Shown here piece after piece: positions 11,119 to 23,100 of a DNA stretch of 64,000 nt. Every line of letters begins with the position of its first letter. Position 1 is the stretch's first letter. The stretch is from Daphnia pulex (Eukaryota > Arthropoda > Branchiopoda > Diplostraca > Daphniidae). Below the pieces are notes generated by a model that saw nothing but the letters and a program-made list of their open reading frames with translations, searched no databases and was not told the DNA's origin. The DNA lies in the NCBI RefSeq assembly GCF_021134715.1, contig NC_060026.1, forward strand, positions 12,329,001 through 12,393,000, in the 5' to 3' direction. Made by a program: the position numbers and the translations under genes.

Positions 11119-14100
11119 TTAATGAATGTCCTCTTCTTCTTCCTCCTCTTCCTCTTCACTGTCGCCCTCGCCGTACATGTCGGCCAACTTCTGGAACCGC
11201 GTACCCCAGCCGTTAAGATGATCGAAATCCTGCTCGTCGTCCTCTGCAATGAAAAGTTTCAAACGTCAGTCAAAAGTTGTACAGTCAAAAAGAAAGAAAA
11301 AGAATACTAACCAGACGCTAGAGAAGATAAGGATCCGGCTGTACTACCGCCTCCTTCGTAAGCGTAGTTGCGCAAATCATCGTAGGGCGGAGCGTTCAAG
11401 TCCGTGTCGGCTCTTCGCTTGTGATCGTCGATGAAGACACCGACATTCGGCTCGCCGCTCATCATCATTGGCGCTGGAGAGTGGTCTGTCGAAGAGAAAA
11501 TGTTAGAAGTCAATTGGGACCAATTAAAAAATGGTAATTAAAAAAACTTACATGGAATTTTGCCTCCTTTCATGGTGTCGTAGCCGAGTCCCAATCCATG
11601 GCCGCCGATGGGAATTTGGAGCGGAGTAATATCGTAGGCCGTCATGTCATCTTCGCCACCGCCTTCATCTTCGTAATTGATGATGTTTTCACGGACGTCG
11701 TCATCGGGACCGGCGTAACGAACCGTCGATTCCCTTCGACGGCTGTACACCACGTAAATCAGCACCATAACTGCACGGAGGAGAAACGAAATTTTTAATT
11801 GGCGGCCCCAATACCAAGAGAAATCGGAAGGGGATAGACACGTGTAAAATAGAAGAATTCCGCCAAGATTTAATGTGACCTCTAGGACACACACAAGTCA
11901 AGGCCTTACCTTTTCATGGAGAAGAAGAAGAAGAAAGAGAGAACAGGTAAAAAGACGACTGGTAATTAAATTTAAAAAGAAAAAAGTAAAGTGCGGATTT
12001 TGGTGACGAGACACATACGGAGGAGGGTGGCGAGACAAGCGATGATAGCAATGATGAAATCAGTGGAGGTGGTGATGGTGGCGCTCGTCATCACTTCCAG
12101 GTCGCAATGTTTGCCCATGTAGCCGAGCGGGCAAATGCATTCGTAGCCGCGCTCATCTTGGTAATTGACGCAGGTCGAGCCGAAACGGCGACACGGCCGC
12201 CAAGCGCATTCGTCCACGTCGCGGCAACTACTTCCGTATTTACTCTGACCAGCAGGACAACTAAAAAATAGTGGTGCCAAATCATAATAACAAAAATACC
12301 GAAAAACCGACGACGGCCAACATTTTTTGGGGTTTTAGAAATTTTCGCCGGATCGAGTGCGAGGAAAAAAGGAAAATAAAATAAATACGCCAAATGGTTT
12401 TTTGAACAATCAGGTGTGCAAGTGGGAACTAGCAAGAAACAATCATTACCACACACGGGAAAAAAATAAAACTTACCTCCAATCATCCCCAATTGCCGTT
12501 CTCAATAAATACTGAACCACATAGTGCAACGGGTGGGAAAAACAATTGGGTTTCTTTTCAGGAAAGAAAAACTCACTGAGAATAACCAATAGGCAGACGA
12601 GGATGGCTGCCAAAGCACCCATGCTCAACCGGACGATTTGCCCTTGTTGGTGGACTTCACAGTTCTCTCCAAAGTAGCCGTCCGGGCAGTCGCACAGGTA
12701 GTACGGCTCGCGATTGATGCAAATGCCGCCGTTGAGGCAAGGGTTGGTGAGACATTCATCTCGGTCGATGCAGCCCTTGCCGTCCAGTGTCATCACCTTG
12801 GACTCGCCGCAACTTTTTGTTTTTTGACCAAAGGTTTTGATTGTTTTTTTTGTTTGTTTTTTTTTTTTTTTTTTTAACCGTTTATCATTGAAATTATAAT
12901 AACTAACATATCCCCTTTTCCCTTTTGACTATTGGGCGTTTTAATTAAAAGATTTGGTGACCATAGAATCGGTCAAGTTAGAACCAAGAAGTAGAGAGAG
13001 GGATCCGCTTAATTAATTAGAATTGTTTAAAAAATGTACCTGCACTCGTAGTCCATCCACAAGTCATTGCATTCGAATGGAAGTGGGCAGATGACGTTGG
13101 AGCATGGATTGTTGGACGGGCAATTACGACGGACACCGTGCGAAGTTGTCGCCTGACCCCATTGGGTTCCATTCAGGGCTGGAGGCAACGGAAGAGGTTT
13201 CGATTCCAAACGGATGTCATCCAAACAGCCTGTCAACAAATAATCATAGCTCTCAAAATATGTTTCTCAGAGACTATGGATGGATAACTAAAAAACAAAA
13301 CACGACGGACCTTTCTGGTAATCGCCGTAAACTTCGTACGAGCGGACGCCAGTGTATTCCGCCTTTCCTCCAGCGTAGACACCCTCCTGCTTATCGACTT
13401 GCATGTACTGGTGGCCCTCGAAGATGAAGGTTTCGTTGTAACGGCGGCCTTCTCCACCGTCCAGTTCCAACATGGCGGCCGATCCGAAACGACTCACTTT
13501 GACCGTGTGCCATTGGCCGTCGTTGACGGTGATGGACGTCAACCACAAATCTTTCTCTTCCGTTCTCAAGCTGTTCAAATTGAAGCGGAATCGCAATCTG
13601 CCGTCCTTGATCTATGAAAAATAACGGAAAAAATCAGCAAGTGGGTCGAATCAATCGAAGGCTTTTAAATGATTTGACATACTTCCAGAATTCCGTATTC
13701 GCGGGCGTGTTGGTCAGAAACCCGGAACAGTTCTCCGTGCTCCTCTCTCGTCCTGAAACGCAACTGGATGGCCGTGATGAAACTGACCGGCTCGAAGGAC
13801 AGAGCGTACTTGACGTAGCTCTGAGGATTGAAAGTAGCCGGAATGGTTTCCTGGTTGCAACCCGGTCCGGTCCAACCTGGACGACATTCGCAACGCGGCT
13901 CGGATAAGGACCCGACGCAGCTTCCGTGTTCACCGCAGCCGGATGAAGTCGGTCGACCAAAGGAAGTGACGCCAGTTCCGGAAATTTCGTTTCCGGAGCA
14001 AAGCTCATCCAGCGGAGCGCATCCAGGCTGACTTCCCTGCCACATTCCGGGTTCTGCCAGATCGTAGATCTTTTTTCGCAAAACGATAAAAAATGTTAAA

Positions 14101-17100
14101 TGATTCAATAAGGAATAAGAAAACGGAAACAAAAGTACCTTGCTGTTGTGAATGAAATTACGGATGCAGCCGCTGAAACCTTTTCCGTGCGGAAGATGAT
14201 CCCAACGGAATTGCGACGGATCGAGAGAAGCGTGTGAAACGCCACCAATTTGCAATGGCGAACTGACGTCCAGGTATTCGTTGAACGGCGGAATAACGCC
14301 CTTGACTTCGCAGGCAGAAGTGTTGAAGATGGAAGCAGTTCCGTCTTCCGGCTCGTAGATGGTAGCGTAGCGACAGAGATCCAACACCATCCGGACATTC
14401 TCCGTGTCCCAGAAAATGTCAAGACGATGCCAGTCGCCATCATCCAAACGATGCGTCGTCTTGTTCAATTTGATTTTGAGTTCCAGCGTTCCGGAGCCGA
14501 AGTCAATCAACAATCTCGGATTACCCGACTCCAATTCCAAAGCGATGAAATCTGTGACGAACAATCAAAGATTAACAATCAAAGTTATCGCTACGAATCA
14601 TGTCAAAACAAATATGATCAAACCTGAAATGAGAGTTTCCTCCGATTCCGGTGGCACCATCGGTCCATTGTAGAGCAGAGTTCCGTCCGGTTTCTTGGCG
14701 AGGAACTCGATACTGAGATGGGAATTTTCGCACATTTCCAACGCCGGATACCAAGCCCAACCACTGCCGCGGAAAGTGCGGGTAGTTTGCTGACAACGAG
14801 GTCCGTCGTAGCCACTTGGACATTGACATCTATAGGAAAACGGAATTTTTTAAATCAAAGAATTTGTCAAGTTTGTGAAAATCAACGTACGTGACACCAT
14901 AACGGCCTTCGACGCATCTTCCGCCATTGTGGCATGGATTATTGCGACAGCTTTCATCGCGAGTGAAATTACGGGCACCACAAGTGCACTCTGGCTGGAT
15001 ATCGATCCGGACGCCTACGAGGGCCGTTTTGTTGGCATTGATCAGGTACGGCAAAGTGCTGACTTCCATAATATTTGTACAAGATCCTTCGCAGGCTTGA
15101 TTCTCCTTCAAGCACTCGTTAATGCCCACCATTGTGATGTTGATGCCCACTTCAGCTTCGATCTAACGGAAAGGGGCGAAACAGAACGGCCCATTTCAAA
15201 AAGATTTTCTTTTTTTAGAAGAAAAATGACGATGATACGAACCTCTTCTCTATGCTGGAGGACAATGCCGTTAAGTTTGATGGGTTTGTAATAGGGAGAG
15301 CCATGGGCAGAGAAGCGGACATCCGTAATGGGGGGACGTTGTTGACGTAACTGGACGCTAAAAATATCCACATTTTCCCGATCGATAGCCAGAAGCTGGG
15401 CCAGTTTATCACGCAGTTTATCGATTTTGCTCTTGACAATATCTTGGGTCTAGAGAATAATAAAAATCCGGCCAGGGTTATAGAGCCCCGTGGGGAAATC
15501 AGGAAGAAATTGGATCCAATCGGAAAACCTACCCTATAATCCCAAATACGGATGAAATCTTCGTCCGAGATGCCAGCTATGCGGATGGAACCCGAACTGG
15601 TGACAGCCTCGTGAGTGATTTCTCTGACGGTGACGGTGACGTTGGCCGGCACGTCGACTTGGGTGTGCTTGCGGTCGTAGACGCGGAATCGGAGGTGGTA
15701 CTTGCCATCCCGCGTTCCGTGGCGCATAGTCAACATGCCAGTGTCCTGGTGGAGCGAGAAATTCGGGTGCTCCTTCGTGTCCCAGTAGAATTTCTTGTCC
15801 GGCAGATCCCAATCGTCGAGATCGTAGACGTAAACCCTACCGACTTCCGTATCTGGCGCCTGGCCCTGCTCCAAAAAATGTTAACATTCAGATAAAAATC
15901 CGCCGGAATTTGATATCAACTCAAAACAAAAACTGACCATGTAATTGTAAACAAAAATGTCTTTGGCGCCGGCCTGCATTTTGTTATCGTTGACGTCGCC
16001 TATGATGACTGTCAACGTCGACGTGCCAGACATGGCCGGATTGCCTGAATCCTTGATGACTATAGGCACGTGGAACTCTTTTTGCTGCTCCCGATCGAAC
16101 GACCGCAACGACGAAACAATGGCCATTCCGTCTCCGTTGGCTCCCTCTGTGAATAAATCAAATCGTCAAATGGATCCAAACTTTTATCAAACCAAACTCA
16201 AATATTTATTATTCATACTCGGATCGTGTTCGATTTTGAATGAGGCTCGAATCTCGTCGTCGGCGTTGGGATCCAGACGGAAATAGAACGGAGGTCCGTT
16301 GCCTTTTGAACGATCATCATCATCAGTTGCCAGGATCTCGATGACTTTCCTTGGTGGCATGTGCTCGGGTAGAACCGGTCGATAATCCTACAATTTTCGT
16401 CAGGAAAAGAAAGTTTAAGAAATGGATCCGCTGGAATGTTTTTTGGAAAAATTTGAATTTTACCTTGAGGAACCGCGGGGCGTTGTCGTTGATATCCTGG
16501 ACGATAACTGTCAAAGTAGCTGTGGCCGTCTTGGGCGGAACGCCGTCGTCGATGGCCAGGATCTTCACCTGATGACGCGGAGTGTCTTCACGATCCAAAT
16601 GGCGCTGGATGGTGACGGTGCCGTTCTGATTGATGGCGAACTGACGCCGACGATCCGAGGCTCGATCGATGGCGAACGAAACTTTGCTTTTGCCTCCTTG
16701 ATCCGGATCAGTGGCGCGGAACGTTTCCAAACTCTTGCCAACTTCAGCGTTCTCATAAACGGAAGTCTCGATGTTGGCTTTCTCAAAGAGCGGCTTGTTG
16801 TCATTGATGTCACGCAATTTGACGTTCACCCAGCAATAGGCAACGTGATACTTGTCGTTATCATTGTCCTCGCCCTGGGATTTTTTTTTGACATTGTCAT
16901 ATTAAAAATGGAAGTTAAAAAATTTGATGACTTAATAGAAAATGGATCCAACCTTGTCGTTGACTTGAATCATGAAACGGAATCCGTTCCTTTGAAGTTT
17001 ATCTTCGTAGTCGAGAGGCTGGACGACTTTGAGCGAACCAGTTCCGTCGTTGTTGCGGACCATGGTGAACTTATCGGCGCCGAATCCGCTGCTCTCGATC

Positions 17101-20100
17101 ACCTTTAAAGGGTTACGTAATAAAAATGTCGTCAATTCCAATCCAATTTGAGACGGAAGAGAAGAAAATATAGTCGGCGGGAAATTTGAAACGGCACACG
17201 CACCTTGTAATGAAATTTGTTGGTCTCGTCTTCATCGTGAACGGTGACAGTTAGAATGGGGGCGTCGGGTAAGGCGATGCCGTCCGTCTCGTCAACTTCA
17301 GTGTACCATTCGGATTTGGTGAACTGTGGCGGCATGTCGTTGATATCCTTGACTCTAATGGACGCCGTGCCCGTTCCTATAACATCCAATAAAAGTCAAG
17401 ACTGTTGAGTTCATTCAGGCCGGCCAAGTTTGGACGTGTGTGTATACCTTTGAGTCCGCCCCCGTCCATGGCAACCACTTGAATCGAATAGTCGGGTGTC
17501 TTTTCACGATCCAGGCCGGGCACTGCCGTTTTGATGACTCCCGTCTCCGACTCGATCTCGAAGATGGGCATGCCCGTGTTCTCGTCAATGACGTTCTTCT
17601 CGATGGAATAGGTCAATTTGGCGTTGGATCCTTCGTTGGGATCGTCGTAATCGACTGCCGTCATCGTCATGACCACCATGCCGGCCGTCCCGTTTTCCGT
17701 CACATTGCCCAGGTAGACGCCGTGAGGGAAGAGTGGCGCATTGTCGTTGATGTCCTTCAAATTGACCTGGACGTCGGCGTAACCCACAAGTCCCTCGCCT
17801 TTCTCGTCCTGGGCGAACACGGTGAAACGCCATTGGGGACGTCCGTTGGGCTGATCGCGATCCAGTGGCTATTCAATCGCAAAAAAAGTAAAATAAAATG
17901 AAATAGCACGTCCAGTCAATAATGCACAGTCAGCCGGGCAACTGGGCTGCGCCACCTGACAATCGATAAACCCAATCCACTTACTTTCAGGACGTAGATT
18001 TCGCCCGTCGTTCGGTTGATATCGAATTTGCTGTTGGCCGGATTGTCGGGATCGATACCTTGACCCGTCAGGAAATAGACGATGTTCTGCTCGCGATCCT
18101 TGTCACCGTCAGTGGCAGTCACCTGTATATTTTTTGTTTTGTTTCCGTTCGTTTTTTGGGTATCGTGTTATAGAGAGATATGAATTAGTCGTCGTATGTA
18201 ACGTAAGGCAATTTTGCAGGGATAAAAAAAAGGGATGGAGCAGAGGATTTTATGAGGCTTCATGCTTATTTCGTCATGCCAAACAAGTCCATGCCGTTGG
18301 GTGCAAAAATAACACCACAAAATGCTACAAGCTAACATGTCTAGAATCAAAATTCAATGGAATCAAATCTAGACGGACTTTTGACTATGAATTACTTTTG
18401 ACTGGGGACAAACAAAAAGATCTACAAAAATAATAACAATAAAAAAGGATTTTTGAACAAATTCATCCGGATTTCTTTTTTGGGGATAGATGAAAGAAAA
18501 AAGAGTTGGATCAAATCCGGAGAGAGTTGAGGTGTGGATGCTACCTGCAGAAGTTTAAAAGGGAGAGGATCGGCCAGCTCCTCCAAGGCGTGGGCGGTGT
18601 ACATTGTCTGATTGAAGATGGGCGGCAAGTCATTGGAGTCCTTGATGAGGATCACCACCCGTGTGACACTCTCGTTCAGACTGTCAGACGCCACCAATGT
18701 CAGGTCGTACTGATTTTTTTGTTTTTTTTGTTTGTTTGTGTTTGTGTATGTTGTGTTTGTGTGGCCAACCGAAGAGGAAGGAGGTGATAACAAATGAAAA
18801 AAAGAAGCGGGGGGAGAAAAAAAAACAAGCACGATGCAAAAGAAAAGATAAAATGAGAATTGTTTGGTAAAATTAAGAAAAAAAAATCATAATTTAAAAA
18901 ATTTCAAATGTAAAAATAACAAAATACAATTAAAACGTGAAGCCATGCGTCTAATGAGCGCGAGAATATTCCAAATTCAAATTAAGTGAAAAAACCCAGA
19001 GAGAGAGAGAGAGAGAGCGACGATGGGGGGAGGATTTCGATGCAAACAAAATGATTTTGTGAAGTGGTTTGGTTTTCTTTTTTGGAAAACAATTGCGAGA
19101 CCTGTAGGATGCGCTTAGGCAAGTTGCGATCGTCTTCCTCGGTGATTTGGGCCTCGTAGGTGGGCCGGTCGAACACTGGCGGATTGTCGTTGACATCTTT
19201 GACGTGGATGACCACCGTCGTGTAGTTCTCGTTGAGATTGTCAGAGGCTACCAAGCGCAGCTCGTACTATTTGTTGCACCCCACACACACACATTTTCCG
19301 TGTTTTCAATTATTTTTATAAAAGAATTTCCTTTTGGTTTCTAACCCCCATTTAAATTTGACTCTCTCTCGCTCACAACGCGCATTTAATTCATTTTTTT
19401 TTTAAATTAAACAATAAATTAATGGAAATAAGTGGGAGGAAAAACTTACTCTTTTGCGGGTCTCGTAGTCGAGCGGTCCGGCCACGTAAATGGCGCCCGT
19501 CATGTTCTTGACAGCGAAAGCTCCTCCCAAGTTACCGCGGGTGATTTCGTAACGGATTTTCGAGGCTGGCGAAGTGGGGAGGACGGAGAAGGAAATTGAA
19601 TTTTTGATTCATTTGAAATGCAAATTGATAATTTGAGAGCTAAAAGTAAACTTACACTCGTCGAGATCTTTGGCGGTGACGGTGAGCACCGTGTGCTGGA
19701 TATCTTCGTTCTCGTCCACTTCGGCCTCGTAGTGAGTCTTGTCGAAATAGGGCGGATTGTCGTTCTTATCGGCGATTCCGATACGAATGAATTTCGTCAC
19801 TAGAAAAAAATACAGCAGGTCAATCAAAATTAATGAGAAACCATTCAAGGGCCTACGCCTTCCCCATTCAAAACCTCCTTGAACAACTTAATGAATGGGG
19901 ATTCCGTCATTGGTTGGCCGGGCAAAAGAAAAGGCTCGTAATGAAGCCCTTTTCGGCGTGAATGAAACGGGCCTTATTGGTATCTGTCTACCAAAAGTGG
20001 CAGAAGCCGCCCGTGTCTATACTCATTAGTGAAAAAAGCGACGTTGATTGGATTGGGAATTCGGGAGCTACAGAACAATAATCAAAGCCCATTCGAAGAT

Positions 20101-23100
20101 AAGATAGTAGTAACATTTAAGTTGGATTCTCCCAAGTTTATTCGTGAGGGAAGTTAAGACAAACAAAAAGTTGACTAATCCGATATCCGGCGGACTTACG
20201 GGGGAGCGTCGGGAAGAAGAAAAAAACGTCACGGATTTGTCTTTCACGCTAACTTCACCTTGATTCGTCCGTCACAGCCAGATTTGATAATAACAACCGA
20301 ATTATTTATTTTTATCTTTAGCTAAAGTCCTGTGTGCCAACGATAAAGTTGAGTCGAGTCCGACTGTTGGGCAGTTGTGACTCGTGGGAAATACTGGCCG
20401 TTACTAAAACGAACCGGACATTGAATTCAGACTCTTATATATACGTAGCAGCTCCCCGGCTGGGAATATCTTGTGAGCCAGCAATTTTCCCCGCCAATTT
20501 CAAAATTCAGGATATTAATTTGAATTCGCGCAATCATGTGAGTTTCGAACATCCGCCGGGGTGGAAAACTAATTACGATTCATCGCATATGATTGGATTT
20601 GTCCGGGGATGATAAGATTCGATTCAAATAGCCCAAAGGGGGTTATACATAATACTTAATTCTCTCATAAATCAAAAAAGAAAATGGGTGTCGGCTACGC
20701 ATCTGCTTTGATGATGGACTGAGGGAACATCAAAGGGTTATATAATATTTGTGTTTGCCCCTCTCGCCAATCACGAAAATTGCCGGAGCGGAACTAACCT
20801 GTGTTGGGCAGGCCGTTGCTGTTGGGTCGAGCCGAAGGAGCGCCGTCCCTGGCTTCGACTTCTAGGGCGTAGGCCGCTTGTTTCTCACGATCAAACACTA
20901 TTTTGGTGAAGATCTCGCCCGTCTGCTCGTTGATTTCAAAGTAATCCTTGCCCTCGTTACGGGGTGAATCGACGATGCCGTAATAAACCTGAAAGAATGT
21001 TATTCATCGTTATATTTAATTAAACATTCCCAGATTTTTTAATTTAATTAAACGGCCAATCAATTTTGAAAAAAACAAACAAAAATTCTATGGGCGATCA
21101 TAATAATAAAAGAAAAACGGACCTGATTGTTGGGAAAAGTTCCGTCCTTGTCGATGGCGTTGACTCTGGTCACGCCCGTACCGATGGGTTCGCCCTCCAG
21201 CACTGTCTCTTGCTCACGCTCGGTAAACAGCGGGATGTCGTCGTTGACGTCTTCCAGGACAATGTAAACGGTGGCCTCGCTGGCCAGTTGCTGGACGCCG
21301 TTGTTCTATAGACGAGACGAAAAGTCACGCGACCAAAGTTTAGAAACCAACAACCCAACGACACAGACGTACAGCTAAACGATCGAGTCTCTATTACCTC
21401 GACACGAATGGTCAGATTGTATTCTTTGATGTTTTCGTAATCCAGCGGATGGTTGACTTTGATATCGGCCCATGTATGGCCATTGTCGGCCCGCTGTTGC
21501 AAGTAGAACGTGTCGTACTTGTTGGTCTGAGCCGTTGAGCCTCGAATCAGCCGATAAAAGACGGTCGGATTGCCTTCGATACCCGAACTGATTTTGTTCG
21601 AGACAATTTGAAAATGAAACACAAAACAAAGTTAGACGACAGGCAAAATAAAAGTGCGCGAAATACAAACACAACTAAAATAAAAAGGAGAGAACAAACA
21701 AAAGGAAAGACAATCGGGATTCTTTTTCAGCCACATAAAAGCAGCAGAACACTGCAGACGACTACTTGTACATTGAAGAGGACATACACATAACACACTA
21801 TCAGGGTTTTTGTTTTGATTGGGACACACTATTGGTGACAGACACACTGTCTTTTGATTGTTGAAACTATATAACAGATATATCACGATGTCAATTTGGC
21901 GTGCGGTTTTTTTGTTTTTAGCTAACGAGACTACAGATTCGTGATTTTCTCTTATTTTTCAGTTCATGTCTTAATTCAATTTCCACAGTGGCAGACGCGG
22001 ACAATTCAACTGGTGTTTTGTGTTAGCTAACAATTCCAAACCGAAACATAAAATAACGTAAAACCAAACCGAAAGATACCAGATTTTTTGTTCGTGCATC
22101 GGACGGGACAAACATGTAAGTCACAGTTAAAGAGTTAGACCAATCACCCGGTGAGTATTTTGTTTTTTACACAAAATGATTATTCCCAGACCAGGAAAAC
22201 AAAGTGGGAAGACATATAGAAACCTCTACGTACAGTTATCATTTAAGTCCAGACGATTAGTAGCAATTGAGGGCAGTGTTGTGCTGCTGCGTGAGCGTGT
22301 TTTTGGTTGTCAAAGTTAATGTCGTCTAAGTAATATATGTACAGAAGACTGGACACACGGAGAAGAAGAAGGACGCGGACAGAACGAAGAGAGGACGTGG
22401 ACGGACTATAACAAACAAAATTGTTGCTCTTCATCTACCGGGACGAGGACGAACGATGAGTTTCCGTTAACAGTTTGTTGAATTAATATTTGCTTTTTTA
22501 AAATGAAATATGAATGGCGCGTGCTGAAATGCTGTGTGCCAAGCAAATGGTTTTGTTTTGAATGTCTTTTGGAGAGAAGAGAAGACAAGAGGACGAGGAC
22601 ATCACACACACACACAAGAGGAGCGAGAGAAAACAGACCTGGCTTTGACCGACACGACTTTGTCGCCGACATTCTTGTTCTCTTTGACGAAGATCGGGCC
22701 GTAGACGACCTGGTCCCAGACGGGCGGATTGTTGGCCCGGTCCACCACGTCAATCTGGACTTCGACCGTTCGCGATAAAGGCGGGAAACCGCGATCCTGA
22801 GCCACCGCTTCCAGTTTGTAAGTCTCGCGCTTCACGCGTTTTGAATTTTGTTCGAATTTTGTTTTTTTGAATTTTCGCGCGGTTTTGATTTTGTGTTTGG
22901 CAGGGAGGAAGTGGACACAGGAGGGCGGATGTGTTCGATCGAAGCCGATGGATTTCGCAGGAAGCGACAGAGTAGTGAGAGAGAGAGAAAAGAGACCCCG
23001 AAATAATAATGAAATCAAAATGTTAGTTTGGTTGAATTTTCTCCAATTATTTTAGTTCAAACTCCTGGAAAATTTTTTTGTCGTTTGTCGATTAGTTTGT

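Noticed and set aside
16422-17108. 228-codon plus-strand open frame
   Set aside because: Antisense to two CadN exons and their intron; the minus-strand cadherin reading is decisive.
20334-20612. 92-codon plus-strand frame inside a CadN intron, possible nested gene
   Set aside because: No promoter, splice or domain signals; composition is that of the surrounding intron.
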